Assembly (NCBI RefSeq): GCF_000005505.3
Contig: NC_016131.3
Span: forward strand, 72,147,855-72,211,854
DNA: 64,000 nt
Reading direction: 5' to 3'
DNA from: Brachypodium distachyon
Lineage: Eukaryota > Streptophyta > Magnoliopsida > Poales > Poaceae
Shown: piece by piece, positions 1 to 13,006 of the stretch
Layout of the letters: the number at the start of each line of letters is the position of its first letter
How positions within the stretch are numbered: the stretch's first letter is position 1
Translations under genes and position numbers: made by a program
Notes under the pieces: generated by a model
Database searches by the model: none
What the model was told of the DNA's origin: nothing
Seen by the model: the letters and a program-made list of their open reading frames with translations, nothing else

Positions 1-203
1 GTTCCTACCACGATATGTGCCCTCCTTTACCAGTGTTGTTCTACCTCGAGGCATCGCCAATTTGCCATCCAGACACAATCTGACAGATGCTTACCGTCTT
101 GAACATCACATATACTTACTCATTTATTATACAACATGAGACAGTAAGATATGGACCAACAAAGAGAAAACTTGCATTGGATATATTTATCATAGAAAAC
201 AAC
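1..203. other. left edge, no exon placed
   Basis: The SVR1-like gene should continue here on the minus strand, because its last recognisable exon (204-260) stops before the usual C-terminal block of the RsuA family. On the minus strand an acceptor-like site lies near position 86. Read in the phase left by exon 8, the sequence after it hits a stop within about 13 codons and does not resemble the family. The true last exon is probably left of the window. Confidence 0.4.
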
Positions 204-2602
204 CTTTAGTCCTGCATTCTGCACAAGTTCACGGACTTCATGGTTCCTTCCTTCATGAACCTGCCAGAAATAGAAAAGAAAAGAAAAACGATATCAACGC
301 TAGTGAGTATACATTTCTAATGAGTACCAAATGAATCTGCATCTGCAAGTCACAAGTTACTTAATGTAAGATGTCTATAACTAGGATAAATTCTTTGCTG
401 AACTGAACGACTCAAATTGCCTACATCACACTACAGAAGTTGAGAAATAGACATCAAATTCAATAAATGGAGGTATGGTAGAAAGGACAATTACCACTAT
501 TCTAAGTCGGGTCCTTTTTGCATCAGGCTGCGCATCTAATGGCTCCACTAAATCAGGTACGACCTTGACTCCGTCAACTTTTGTGCCTTCGCTGATAGCT
601 ACGAGGTGTTTCTTGTGCACTGCCCCATCTATAGTAACTACATATCTGCAACATTGAACAACTGCAAAATTACAGAAAGTATAAATCATTGTTAACTTTG
701 CCTATTACTCGTTGTCAATTTACCAAGTTTGAGCACATTTATCATGAAAATTTCCCTGCAGAAGAATATTTTAGTTTTAATGCTAGTGGAGAGGTGCCAT
801 TCCAATGGTACTTCTCCACAATTACCACTGCACATTGATAATGGTGACACGAGAGTAGTACCAAAAAGACATCCGAAACTGTCTGCTATGACATTTCTAC
901 TAACAACAATCTGCAATAGTTCAACTTTTCAAGTAAATGTTACTTCCACATAGCAGTACTAAAATGACACAAAGGAGTTCAAACTTACTCCTTTGTTATA
1001 TTTGAAGAAGGGTGAGCGACTTTCTGGGCAAACTCGCCTGAAAAGAGAGGAGCTAAATTTAGGTCTTGGATGGTTCAACTGTTGATTCCAAGTATTTTCT
1101 ATCAAGTATGGTAAAATTACCATCATTTGTAACTATGATCAAACCAGTTGTGGCAACATCAAGACGACCCACAGTAAACAAGCGTGGTTTTGGTATTCCT
1201 GGCTGAATTTTGTTCTGCATATGTGGATGCATAGATATATTGGAAAACATGCAAACGTGTAACCAATAGACGGAAGGTGCAGCACGCCATGAATATGATG
1301 AAGCCCCATCACTATCAGTGTGATTTGATGGAGAGCCCTATTCTACAACATACCCATCCTTTCAAATAGTCATCTAATAAGGAGATAACAGACTTTGATT
1401 CTTCACCGGATGAGCAAATATACCTGTAGGGCATCAGAATAACATTTAGGGATGACACAGAGCTGGACTGATGGCTCTTTTTAATGATCTGCAAAGTGCA
1501 ATAATTGGGAAAGAAAAGATGCACACCCTTTTGGCTTGTTCACAGCAAAATACAGCTTTGGAGGCAGCTTCTTGGAAATGCGGTTGCCGTTAACATAGAT
1601 AGAGTCTTTTGAGATGTCAACTTTGGTCTAATAAGAAAAAAAAAGAACCAAATTCAGACAAAGATAAAATAGTTCCATGCATATAACTGAAGCATGCTGA
1701 TGAAATTGCATACAATGGTAGAATGACACCATCTACCTCAATTAAACAGGCTATTTTTTGTGGCAACTAGACAACTAACAAAAATGCAATAGCTAAAATA
1801 TTTTTTGCAGGCGTACCAAACTAACTAAGCTCCTCGTCATTGTTAGAACTTCAAAGAGAAAAATCAGACCTGGGGAGAAGTGCAGACAGAACCATTGACG
1901 GTCACCTTCCCTTGGAAGATGAGCTCCTCGCTGGTCCTTCTTGAGGCCACTACGAACGGACACTGAGTCAGCATCAAGACAAAGGAGTATAATGCTGCTC
2001 TTAACTTTAAACATCATATTTACGCAACTTACAAATACTCATTCGATTCGATACAGATAAGCTAAGCGCTCTTATAAAAATGCAGCATGATTAGGAAGGC
2101 TACCTCCTGCAGCGGCAAGGACCTTGGCGAGACGCTGCGGCTCGTGCTCCCTGATATTCTCATTGTAGAACCTCCTGGCCGCCTTGGAGAACTTGGGCGG
2201 CCCGGTGGGGGCGGCCTTCTTCTCCTTTGCCTTGACACTGGCGACGGGGGCATCAGTAACCGCGCCGGCGCCCTTCTGGCTCCTGCTGGCGTCCCTCTTG
2301 GCCCTCTTGGCCTCCGCCTCCGCCGCGGCAACGGCCTGGAGGACGTCCGGCGGCGGCGTGGTGTGGAGGCAGGGCTTTCCGTCCGCGCCGCGGGCGATCC
2401 ACGGCACCAGCGGCTGCGCGGACGGGCCGGGACCCGAGGCCTTCTTCGACGGCGCGGGCTCCGCGAAGGTGATGTTGAAGTCTGAGGTGGAGGTGGAGGA
2501 AGAGGCGCGGAGGAGGAGAGGTGGGAGGCGGAGGACGCGGGTGGGGCGGGAGAGGAAGGGGTGGATGGAGGTGACCGCGGCGGCGGCAGCGGCGAGAGCC
2601 AT
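204..2602 (-). CDS. SVR1: chloroplast RsuA/RluB-type pseudouridine synthase, SVR1-like (3' end missing)
   Basis: Enzyme that converts uridine to pseudouridine in ribosomal RNA; the plant SVR1 member acts in the chloroplast. Minus-strand exons read as 2104-2602, 1870-1949, 1527-1627, 1354-1423, 1121-1214, 989-1037, 495-645 and 204-260, all in phase with GT-AG ends. The N-terminus (about 130 residues rich in Ala, Ser and Lys) looks like a transit peptide plus linker. An S4 RNA-binding domain spans exons 1-2 (RLAKVLAAAG, then VASRRTSEELI and VTVNG). The catalytic motif GRLDVATTGLIIVTNDG, with the family's catalytic Asp, is in exon 5, and exon 8 carries EGRNHEVRELVQNAGL. The start at 2602 gives MALAAAAAAV; an open frame runs further upstream but lacks similarity. 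The C-terminal strand block lies outside the window, so the product is incomplete here. Family assignment is firm; the SVR1 orthology is inferred from the plastid-like N-terminus. Confidence 0.88.
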
Positions 2603-4234
2603 GGAAGGAGGGTGGGCGCACGGTGAGCAAGGGGTTATCGGATATCCCTGCGCTTCCGCTTGTGAGGGGAAACTGTGACAGACTGACAGTTGCGGTTTTT
2701 CATGTACACAAGGGAAAATCTTCGCCGAGCAATCCACTTTGTCCATTTCAGAAAACACGATTACACGACCCATAAGTTCATCATAAAATTCCCTCAAAAA
2801 AATCATCATAAAATATGTTTATTATTGTATATTGATTTGATATAGTACTACATGCTAAATTCTTTTATTGTAAGTTTGGTTGACAGCCAAAAATGAAGGC
2901 ATAAGGCTTAGAATGTGGAGACAAAGCTTTTACGAAGTGTTGGATTTGTGAAGCAAAGAATTCTGAAAGTAAGGTCAGAATGTAAACACAAGTTCGTACT
3001 CGTACTTTGCTCAAAGATGGTTTCCGAGAACTTTAGTTTTCTGCTTAGCAGAACATAACGTACACAATGACCTAGAAAACATGTACGGAGATCGGCCGTG
3101 TGATGGTATCAAGTTAGTTGATGATACTCTTAGTGCAATCATGTTTCATGATGACAGTTTTTATAGCATGTTGTAATGGTTTTCATTTGGTTTTCGCTAA
3201 TTATATGGGCAATCTCCTTTTACTTATTTAATACACCTTTGACATGTGTTTCAAAAAACATAAAGATGTATTGTTGCTTATATTTAATAACTCGCATACA
3301 TGGTAACAAGTGTAGAAAAGCTAAGTTGTTAGAAAACGACGATGAATTAGAAAACAATACGTGAATATTCTAAATATTGCTAGATTGTTGCTTTTCAACC
3401 AATGGTACTCCTGATAAATTGAGCACAAAAAAATCACATTATTCATATTGGTGATGCTGGTCACCACCAACGAGACAAGGAAGCCTTTTGATAACATGGT
3501 CTCGTTTCAACTATAACGGAAAAAACATATGTTGTGAAAACCTATTTGCGATAAAAATATTAAATTGCCAAGGAAGAACCCTTGGAGTGAGCCGTGAATG
3601 TCAAAGATGACCTGAAGCATCATGGTTCAATCTTCATCTCCCAATGCCAGGCATGGATGGCTCCAAGACTAACTCAAAACCTAATACCAAATCCAATTTT
3701 GTTGCAAAGAATATTCTTCACCAAAACCGAACATTGAGAAACTTGAATAGAGCTGGGTGGAATATGGGGCATATACTCCATAACACTGTTGATTATTGAA
3801 AAACAGTGTACACATTATTTTTTTAGGGAAACAGTGTAAACATCTTGCAGGAGAATTTCTTGAGAAAGCATGCATTATCCATTTCCAAGTTCCAGCCACA
3901 AGTGAATATCCACCTTTTGAGATCCCCCGGTCGTCCTCCTCGATTTTGAAGCCGAACTGTCCAGTGGATAAATAAAGCACGCCCCCCATCTCCGGGCTAA
4001 TCCAAGCCCTTCATTTCTGCAAGTACGCCGCAGCCAACGGCCCCGATACAACATCCCCTTCCTGTGGCCACGGAAAAATCCGAGAGAAAGAACCACCGCG
4101 GCGAAAGCCAAGTCCACCGCCGGGAATCCACGCCCACCACACCTCGTCGCCCCCGCCGCCCCTCGGCGATAAAAATCCACCGATTCTGCCGCAACCGCAA
4201 GGCGTCTCTTCCCCGACCGCATTTCCCCCACCTC
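2603..4234. other. intergenic, divergent promoter region
   Basis: AT-rich spacer between the minus-strand SVR1-like gene and the plus-strand plastid-type gene, which are transcribed away from each other. No coding similarity, RNA gene or clear mobile element was seen. The last 230 bases become GC-rich and probably form the leader of the right-hand gene. A short motif (aaacagtgta) occurs twice at about 3802 and 3830, which looks incidental. Confidence 0.5.
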
Positions 4235-6668
4235 ATGGCCGATTCCGCCGCCCTCTCCTCCTCCCTGCCCCGCTCCCTGGCGTCCAGGAGGCCCCTCTCC
4301 TCCTCATCATCCTCCTCCCCTCTCCGCGGCTGCGGCGGCAGGTCCCGATCCCCGCGCCGCTGCCGCTTCGGGTCGCGCCTGCGGGCCCGCGCGAGGAAGG
4401 ACGACCCCGAGGACCCCTACGGGCCCTACCCCTGGGAGCAGCCCTTGGATCTCTCCTCTGGGTTCGGTAAATGCGCGCTCTCCAACTTCCCTCGATCCCT
4501 TACTGCTCTGATCCTGAGCTTGCCTCGTTCTACACTTATGTGTCTACTGGTCGACGCATCGCGGAGTATGCTGTGGATATGCGCGATGGTCGATGCCATG
4601 ATTGCCATTTTGTGCTGTGCGAGACGGTGAATTGGTGATGGGATAGACCCTCTCTGTTGGACAACTTGGGTTCATAATCGGACATAATTTAGATTTGTTC
4701 CGTAGCATGTTTTGTATCGACGTTTACTATGCACCCTGATGGTTACGTTACGTATCTTGTGTGTCTTGCTCCTAGCAGATATTGAGTGGGTGCAAGAAGA
4801 TAAAATCACATTGTTCACTTCTGATGGGCTTGTTCAAATAGGGGGTTCCCTGGTACCTCGTCGATTGTCTGCTTCCGAGGTACTGAATATTACCGTGCTA
4901 GTTGAACAATACACTTGATTTTGAATTACAAAGCTTGCTCATTGTATGCAACGGAAATGAGTTGATCCTTGCTAGTAAAACCTAGATAGATCTTACATAT
5001 GGAATTGAGATTGTAGAGACTATAGTTACTTCGAGATAGATCTTACATGTGGAATTGAGATTGTAGAGACTATAGTTACTTCAAACACTGCCATTCAGTT
5101 GTCTGGAAGATGCTTATAGCATGCCCCACTTCTGGACTTCTGGTTTCTAGGGCAATATAACTTTTGAGTTATTTCTATTTGTTCACGATATATGACAAAG
5201 AAAGATTATTTTTTGTTCGGTCACTGAAATTTCTACATTTCTGGAACATCGGGAATTAAGTCTACATTAAACAGGGATGCTTACAACTTATGTTACTGTA
5301 TTAGGATCATTACCACATATTCGACTATGAACTGTCAGATTCAGCTCTTTTCAGGTGTAGTTGCGTCAGGCCTCTATCTATGTAGCATCTAAATTTTTGA
5401 TTTCGTTACTGTGTAGCAATGCATATTAAATGGGAAATACAAGTGGCGTATAAAACCTTGAAGAGGTGCACTGTGTAGGTATTTGAGCTCCACATTCATT
5501 TGTACCAACAGTAGTGAACAGCCCTCCTGCCTGTGCTACTGCAGTATACCTTAACTTTAAGGCATTTAGTGAATGTGACGATCTGAGATTGCCATATTGG
5601 TGCACTTATGCTGTCTGACAGCTAACCTAAAATTAGATGCACTAGAAAGCAACTGCACAACAAAGGTCTGCAGACAATAGCAAGTGTGAGATTTTGTACT
5701 TTGTAACACGGCACCAACATGCTAGTTTAGAGCACATTATAGTTATGTATTGAATGTCATTAGCAAATGCTATTCAATGTGATTGTGTATTGTATTCTTG
5801 GAGTACCGAGTAGAGTTTTTTGCGTTCTTATGAAATTCAGGCTTTCTTTATGTATTATAACTTCTCACAGATGCTTGCTGAAATTGCTATACTTTATCAT
5901 GTCCTTGTTGTTTGCTTGTTATCCCCTCACTGTCTCATGTGTGCATTCTTTTCCAGAAGAGGAAACAAAAAGCAAAAGGGACACATAAATTCCGCCGGTT
6001 TCAGGAGAGTTCTTACATGGATCCAAATCAAAGTCTTTGCCTTGGATCACTATTTAACATAGCAGCGACAAATGTAAATATATCTCGCCATCTATGTGTG
6101 TATGATGTTTCTGTTTTCCTTTTTAGTGATATCATATGATATACCTATCAGGGCCTAGACATGGGTAGAAGATTATGCATCTTTGGCTTTTGTCGGTCTA
6201 TTGAAATGCTAAGCGATGTGGTGGAAGATACAGTACTGGAGCACGGCGGTGAGGTACTTACGTTACTCCGAGAACTATTCATTCTTTATAAGCTTATACT
6301 TACCAAGATCGTTGAATTTTTCAAAGTACACAATTTTATATCCTTTTCCCAGAAAAATGATACGTGAACAATGTTTAATTCATCTCGATAAATTTCTCGA
6401 ATTACTGAGTTAATTCTTCAAGTCCGTGTATATGCAAATCTTTCTCTCTATCAATTTGAACATCTAGTCAGTTTGAAATGGAGTTGCTTCTGTTCAGGTT
6501 GTCATTGCAGAGAAGGCGAGCAACGATGGCCTTCAGGAGAAGCTAACTATGTCTGTCGCCGTACCACTCTTGTGGGGCGTTCCTCCAGCATCTGAGACCC
6601 TCCATGTCGCTGTGCGGAGCGGTGGAGGTATAGTGGACAAGATCTATTGGCAATGGGACCTGTTCTAA
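4235..6668 (+). CDS. probable plastid protein of unknown function, 240 residues
   Basis: I do not recognise the function. Five exons fit cleanly: 4235-4466, 4779-4879, 5957-6073, 6152-6253 and 6498-6668, all in phase and ending in TAA. The first about 55 residues (MADSAALSSSLPRSLASRRP...) are Ser/Arg-rich with almost no acidic residues, as in chloroplast transit peptides. Then comes DPEDPYGPYPWEQPLDL, an acidic-aromatic segment, and a compact domain that includes WVQEDKITLFTSDGLVQIGG, GRRLCIFGFCRSIEMLSD and a C-terminus rich in Trp (VDKIYWQWDLF). The mature part has no membrane segment. The ATG at 4235 is preferred; an in-frame ATG at 4064 would add 57 basic residues with no similarity and is probably in the leader. 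The gene is likely real because splice sites and frame agree over five exons. The plastid location is an inference. Confidence 0.8.
4985..5082. repeat. 50-bp direct tandem duplication in an intron
   Basis: The stretch 4985-5032 is repeated at 5035-5082 with one difference (catatgg versus catgtgg), giving a period of 50. It lies in intron 2 of the plastid-type gene. It is a recent local duplication with no obvious role. Confidence 0.95.
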
Positions 6669-9009
6669 ACGCTCAGGACCCATACACATTAACAAACAAT
6701 CCATCCCACCTGTATATATGTTCCTTCCTCCTAATTGGCTGCACGCATCGTGTCAGCAACTGTGTTCGTGCCATTTCTACCCAACCGGCAAACTTCACGT
6801 ATATAAACCTGTACAGACCTGTTTCCTCTCGTGCTATCGTGCATATAAATAAATAAAAAGGCTCTGAGCTCACGGCCCATGTTCAATCAATTTCCTATCT
6901 GAATAGTTCTCTGACGCGTTGGCATCTACAGTTGTACTGGAGCAACTAATTTGAACAGTATCATGTAACTAGTTGACTTTTTTTTTGAGGGAAGTAACTA
7001 CGTAGTTGACTTGGGGATTGTGAGGTAAAGGCGATCATGGCTTGCGTCAGTTCTTGGTCTTGACAGTTAGGATCACAGCTCAGATGCAAGTGGTGCGTGC
7101 TAATGGAGCCGTCGAGCCAATAGCACCATGCAGATTTTAGATGATTAGAGAAAACTAAGCAGTGACTTTTATCTTAGTAAATTGGTTGGCAGCTCTTCTG
7201 CCAGCCTGCCAATAAGATGATCAGAAATTGATATTTTTAGGTGGGGCTTTCGCCTGTTGCAATTCCCAGGTTAACTCAAGTATGTCACATTCACATGGTC
7301 ACATCTACACATAAAAAAAAAGTGTGTCACATGTTACGCCTACATTTTACCAGAAAAAGTTGGCTTAAGCTGTAGCGGGCGAATCAACCATCAACAAGAA
7401 AAAGGAAGTTTTTAGACATTTCCCAATCAAAGAAAAGCGGCAGCCGGCAAACAATGACCCTAGGTAAGATCCAAAAACCCTCATAATTTCGAGGACCAAA
7501 CTATGGTCAGTCGATCATCACAAACCCAATCCAAGAGACTTTTCCCGCATCAGGCCGGAAAACCGACCCGTCATTCTACTGATCCTGATCGTATTTGTTC
7601 CCAGATCAGCTAGGAAGCTAGCCATCCAATCCCATAATGACTTGATGTGAGCGTCATCATGCAGGGGCACGCTTGGAGGTGCATCTGCATGGAGTGGCAG
7701 CAGTCTTTAACTCGGCTGCGATCACAAAATAATCCTAGCTTGAAACTTAACTAAATCTAGGAGTATTTCTTTGCCAGGGCTTTTGCCACTGTATATCCTT
7801 GTGCTGTACACAGCACACTTTAAAAATGCATGAACAGCAGTGGCCTCCTTGTCGGTTGCCACCAAGACACCAACAGCGACCACACCAGCGTCCCGTCCCT
7901 TTTTTCGCACAGTTCATATTCACCATGTTTTTTGAGTGTATATCTATGAAAACCAATTTATTTTTAATTTTTTTGCAAATAATTTCTTTTTAAAATTGAT
8001 CAAATGCATCGACACTTTATTGTGGTCGCAACTGGTAGCAATTCCTCTTCTAGAAAGGAAGAAAATCCCAAGGATCGACTGGATAGCGGCGTTTAAAGTC
8101 AAAGGCACGCGCTTCAAGCTGAGCAAGATCCAGAGGGATCGTTCCCATCCACAACTCTAGCCCGGCAGCACGTCCACGTGGATTGATCATAAAATTGTCC
8201 TTCTCCACACAACTTGCTTGCATGCGCTCGTCACGGAAGAAATCGGACACCACAAAAAGCCGCACGCACATCTCCTTTGCCTTGCCTTTGTTGGCGAGGC
8301 CACACGCTGTCCGCGTGTCGGCGTTGTCATGCGCTGTACCACAAAGATGCACGTCACCCGCGACACGTACGAGAGGATATTCCACAGTAAGCGAACAAAG
8401 ATGATGCGTATACATACGTCCCGTTTCGAAATAAGTTGCTTGGAGATTTGTATTGGAGCATTGTTATTAGATCGTGTGGCGAGGAGCAAAATATTCCATG
8501 TTGGTTTAGCTATCCGGAAGGACTTCTACAACATCTCAGGAAACTTAGTTTTAGGTTCTGATAAACATGGAGACAAAGCAGGATAGAGAACTTAACAAAG
8601 AGATGCTGTTCTCTATGTGTATGGGTAAACATTTTTATTTTTTAAAATATGATCCTTTATTAAATTAAAAGAATTAAGTTCATTTTCTATCCGACTTCCA
8701 AAAATATGGTAAGCATTAACGGGGATTATATTTTGATGCCAAAAATCCAGAGAATCACGTCTGAATTTGACCGGAGGTGCGTGTGCGCGCGAATCAGATC
8801 GTATCAAGAGTACAGAAGCGAATACAGAGTGGGCGGAACTGTCCATCAGACACGATAGCGCCAGATCAAGCGGAGCTCCCCCACAAACTCCCAACTTCCA
8901 AATAATCCCAGCTAGTAGCAGCGATTTGGATTTTGCACCGCACCAGCCAAAACCCAAAGCCGCCGCCGGCGGAGACAAAGACAAGCACGGAGAGAGAGCC
9001 AGAGAGGCG
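6669..9009. other. intergenic, nothing recognised
   Basis: About 2.3 kb between two plus-strand genes. The first 200 bases probably hold the 3' end of the upstream gene, with an AATAAA-like run near 6848. No further gene is supported: small open frames at 8050-8500 overlap on both strands and show no family pattern. The last 200 bases are purine-rich and GC-rising and likely form the leader of the ligase gene. Confidence 0.5.
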
Positions 9010-12000
9010 ATGGCGACGGCGGCGGTGCCCTCGGCGGGGTACGGCGCGGACGGCGTGTACCGGTCTCTACGCCCGGCGGCGCGCATCGAGTCCAACCCGG
9101 GCCTGTCCGCGGTCGACCTCCTCCTCCGCCGCGCCGCCGCGTGCCCGTCCGCGCTCGCGCTGGTGGACGCCGCCACGGGGCACGCCCTCACCTTCTCCGG
9201 CCTCCGCTCCGCGATCCTCGCCTCTGCCGTCGCGCTCTCCTCCCGCGCGGGCGTCCGCCCCGGCGACTCCGTCCTCCTCGTCGCGCCCAACTGCGTCCTC
9301 TACCCGGTCTGCTTCTTCGCCGTCACCGCCCTCGGCGCCGTCGCCAGCACCGCCAACCCGCTCTACACCCCGCGGGAGATCGCCAAGCAGGCCTCCGACG
9401 CCCGCGCCAGGCTCGTCATCACCGTCGCCGAACTCCTCCCCAAGGTCGCCGACCTCCGCCTCCCCGTCATCCTCCTCGACGACACCGCCGCCAAATCCGG
9501 CTCCAGCGCCACGCTCTACTCCGACCTCGTTTCCGGCGTCGACGAGGCGGACTACCGCCGCCCACCGACCAAGCAGAGCGACACGGCCGGGCTGCTCTAC
9601 TCCTCGGGCACGACGGGGGAAAGCAAGGGCGTCGTCCTCACGCACCGAAACTTCATCGCGGCGGCGACCATGGTGACCTCGGACCAGGACGACCGCGGGG
9701 AAGGGCCCAACGTCTTTCTCTGCTTCCTGCCCATGTTCCACATCTTCGGCCTCTCCGTCATCACCTACGGCCAGCTGCAGCGCGGCAACACCGTCGTCGT
9801 CATGTCCGGTTTCGCCCTGGACACCGTGATGAGCGCCGTGCAGCAGCACCGCGTCACGCACCTCTTCTGCGTGCCGCCCGTCATGATCGCGCTCGCCAAG
9901 CACGGGAAGGCCGGGAAGTACGACCTCAGCTCTCTCAAGTTCATCGGCTCCGGCGCCGCACCGCTCGGCAAGGATGTGATGGAGGCGGTGGCCAAGAACT
10001 TCCCGGACGCGTTGATTTGTCAGGTAACTGGGCACTTAGGCGGCAGTTTTTTATCTTCATAATATGCTGAATGATAGTACTAGCCATTTACTGTGTTGTG
10101 CTCCTGTTGCTGGTACGAGATCTTAGTTCTCTTGTCTTTTGACTTAAGTTTTGAATCAGTCAGAATCTTGTTGATATGATTCCCCACATTATAATGATTA
10201 GAACTTTGGAAAGTGACATTGGGATTGCATATTGAATATTTTGCCCTGCTAATACAATTTCACCAACGCACAAGAAGTATTGGCGTCAGAATGTCCTTAT
10301 CTGTATGGGTTTGGAAGGACCACAGACTTTTCGGTCCCTTTTGGTTGTGCTTTTGTGGGTACTAGATCTCTTGCCTTTTCGCTTAATAGTTGAATCAGGT
10401 GATAAAGTCGGAATCTTTGTTGATATGACTCTCTACATTATAGTAATTATTAGAACTTAGAAGTATATAAAATATAAAACAGCTGCTGGACTTGATTTTG
10501 CCGGTGAAAACTGGAAAGTGACATTTGAATGTGAGAGATCGGAATATTTTGTCGTGCAAATACAGTTTGACCAAGGCAAAGAAGTATTGGAGTCAGGGTA
10601 TCCATGTCAGTATGGATGTTACGTTTTTGCTAAACTTTTATGTTAGTGTATGTCCATTTGCAATAATTATGTGCTATTCCAACCTATAATTTCTAAATAG
10701 CATGGGAAGCACATCATTTATACCTTAGGCAACTCTGTTTTTACAAAATTCTGAAGCCACCTATGCGTTGTCTTGCTTATGCTAGTAGCCTTGGTACCTT
10801 GGGGTCATATATTATTTTATGTTTTGTTTACAGGCAACACGTTTATCTTCAGTTGCAATGAAAGTTTAACCATTTTGTTCCCATAGCTGTATAAAAGTAC
10901 ATGCTAACTAAGCAAGCTCTGTAGCCAATGTCAAAAACTATACCAAATAACTCCTTATGGGAGCATATAGAATTATGGCTTTATTCTCATGGTGCTACCT
11001 GAACAAGCTTAAATAGTTCATATCTCAAATTGTATGGCATGTTGTGCTCATCTGGCAGGGTTATGGTATGACTGAGACTTGTGGAATCATATCGCTTGAA
11101 TACCCAGAAAAAGGACAGGTTCGTCAATTTGGATCAACTGGAACACTTGTCACTGGAGTTGAAGCAAAAATTGTTGATGTAGAGACACTAAAGCATCTGC
11201 CACCGAATCAACTAGGAGAAATTTGTGTCCGAGGACCACACATAATGCAAGGTAAGGTTTTACTCATGGGCGCTGTCTTTTCAGATCAAACATGAGTTTA
11301 TTCCAAGAAATCGTGCGTCATTGGCTTGATCAACTATTACATAATACCAAGGTCAATGTAATGATAATACCATGGGTACCGATTGATAATATTGTTTCTT
11401 TCATGTGATTATTGACAATGCACAGTCTACCAATGCCAAATGATTTTCTTTTAACAGGAAACATAGGGACTACCAAGCAGTTCTATTTATATTGCTAACT
11501 ATGTTTTCACCATCAAGAAGTTCAGAAACTTTCTAATGTATTCTGTCCTAAAGGGACCATAGGCCAGAACTCCTCCTTATTTGATTCGATTATTTGTAGG
11601 ATATTTCAACAATGTGCAAGCTACTGAGTTTACAATCAGGCAAGGGTGGTTACATACTGGTGATCTTGGACTCTTCGATGACGAAGGCCAGCTTTTTGTT
11701 GTCGATAGACTTAAAGAGCTGATTAAGTACAAAGGTTTCCAGGTAAATAATTTGATATCTCTTTGTTGTATGTACTTATATACTTGCTATAATTTTGTGA
11801 GTGAACAGCACTTGGTACCTTGTATACCTCATCAGGTCCTTTCAACTAATGTTTTCTTCTACAGTAAAAGAAACATTTTACATCATGAAACTAGTAAATC
11901 GGTCTTTTGGTCAAATGATAATAGAAGAGCTTTTTTCTTGCTTGAACATACATCATACTTTGTCCTCTTTACAGAAACCTCTCTTTTTTTTTGTTTACTG

Positions 12001-12681
12001 TAGATTGCACCTGCTGAGCTTGAAGGATTACTTCTATCTCATCCAGAGATTCTAGACGCCGTCGTTATCCCGTAAGTCACACCTCCTAAAATTTAAGTGT
12101 TCCTATGAGTGAATTGTCACAACCTTCTCGTTTTGGACTTATTCTTCTTCTGCCGTTTCTTATCTCTTATCGCTGACCTCTGTTTGTTTCCAAGGTTTCC
12201 TGATGCCGAAGCTGGGGAAGTTCCTATTGCATACGTTGTACGGTCACCTGACAGTTCGTTAACTGAAGTTGATGTCCAGAAATTTATTGAAACGCAGGTG
12301 AGGCCAGCTTTGGACCTTCATAAATTGTGACGGTACTGTAACTATTTTACTAACATGAAACAAATCCCATATAAAGCATATCCATACACCGATGTCAATC
12401 AAAGAGGGAATATCAACCCGTACGTACAGACCCAACCATCTTTGACACCATCACTAGCATGAAACAATTATAACCCATTGAATGAACAATATTATGTTAC
12501 TTTCTTCACAATGGAATACTATGTGCCCTGCTCATGCACTTTTATCTTTGAACTTGCATTTCAGGTGACGTACTACAAAAGATTGAAGAGGGTCACTTTC
12601 GTGAGCAGCGTGCCAAAGTCAGCTTCAGGCAAGATTTTGAGAAGAGAACTCATCGCCAAAGTCAGATCGTCCAAGTTGTAG
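9010..12681 (+). CDS. 4-coumarate-CoA ligase-like enzyme, probably peroxisomal
   Basis: Acyl-activating enzyme that makes an acyl-AMP and then the CoA thioester of a carboxylic acid. Exons are 9010-10023, 11059-11251, 11600-11742, 12004-12071, 12195-12297 and 12565-12681, giving 545 residues. The AMP-binding motif [18 protein letters not shown] is at 195-212, GYGMTE starts at 339, GEICVRGP (Box II-like) is at 391-398, the hinge region reads [14 protein letters not shown], and the adenylating Lys in [12 protein letters not shown] is Lys530. The last three residues are SKL, a classic type 1 peroxisome signal. This argues for the 4CL-like peroxisomal clade (fatty acid or jasmonate precursor activation) rather than lignin 4CL, although the substrate cannot be read from sequence. 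Exon 1 is very GC-rich. An in-frame ATG lies at 8767, but the start at 9010 gives the family's usual N-terminus. Confidence 0.93.
10098..10615. repeat. diverged tandem duplication inside intron 1 of the ligase gene
   Basis: Two related segments, about 10098-10310 and 10346-10615, share a series of ordered blocks (gaatcag, gttgatatga, ctacattata/ccacattata, ggaaagtgacatt, agaagtattgg, tatgg). The second copy carries an extra piece of about 50 bases near 10460-10510. The duplication is old, about 75-80 percent similar by eye. Confidence 0.75.
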
Positions 12682-13006
12682 TGAATCCACTTCTACTCCG
12701 ATTTCAGAACAATGCCCTCCTTCTAGATTCTTCTAAAGCGAAAACTTCACAGTTGTGCAATGTTTAAGCTTACAAATTCCTTAACAGAAACTCATTTGCG
12801 GCTTTCACTTCTGTGTACTTACTATGCAACCACAAATTTCAAGCATCAACATTGTTTAAATGTACAAGTGTATACTTGCTATCTACTCACTACTATACAA
12901 CGAATTCAGATACGAATAATATGAACGAATGGGTAATGACTCTATGTACTATGGCAATCTATCTACTCATCGATCGAATGCATTTCTACTAGTTGTAGTC
13001 ATACGA

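Noticed and set aside
1..86. Possible last exon of the SVR1-like gene
   Set aside because: In the phase set by exon 8 it runs into a stop after about 13 codons, and it does not resemble the family's C-terminal block in any frame.
8050..8590. Overlapping open frames of 100-122 codons on both strands
   Set aside because: They have no similarity to a family and no consistent splice signals; the two strands compete with equal length.
9067..10070. Long open frames of 309-322 codons on both strands over the ligase first exon
   Set aside because: They are side effects of extreme GC content at third positions; only the AMP-ligase frame has family motifs and splices onward.
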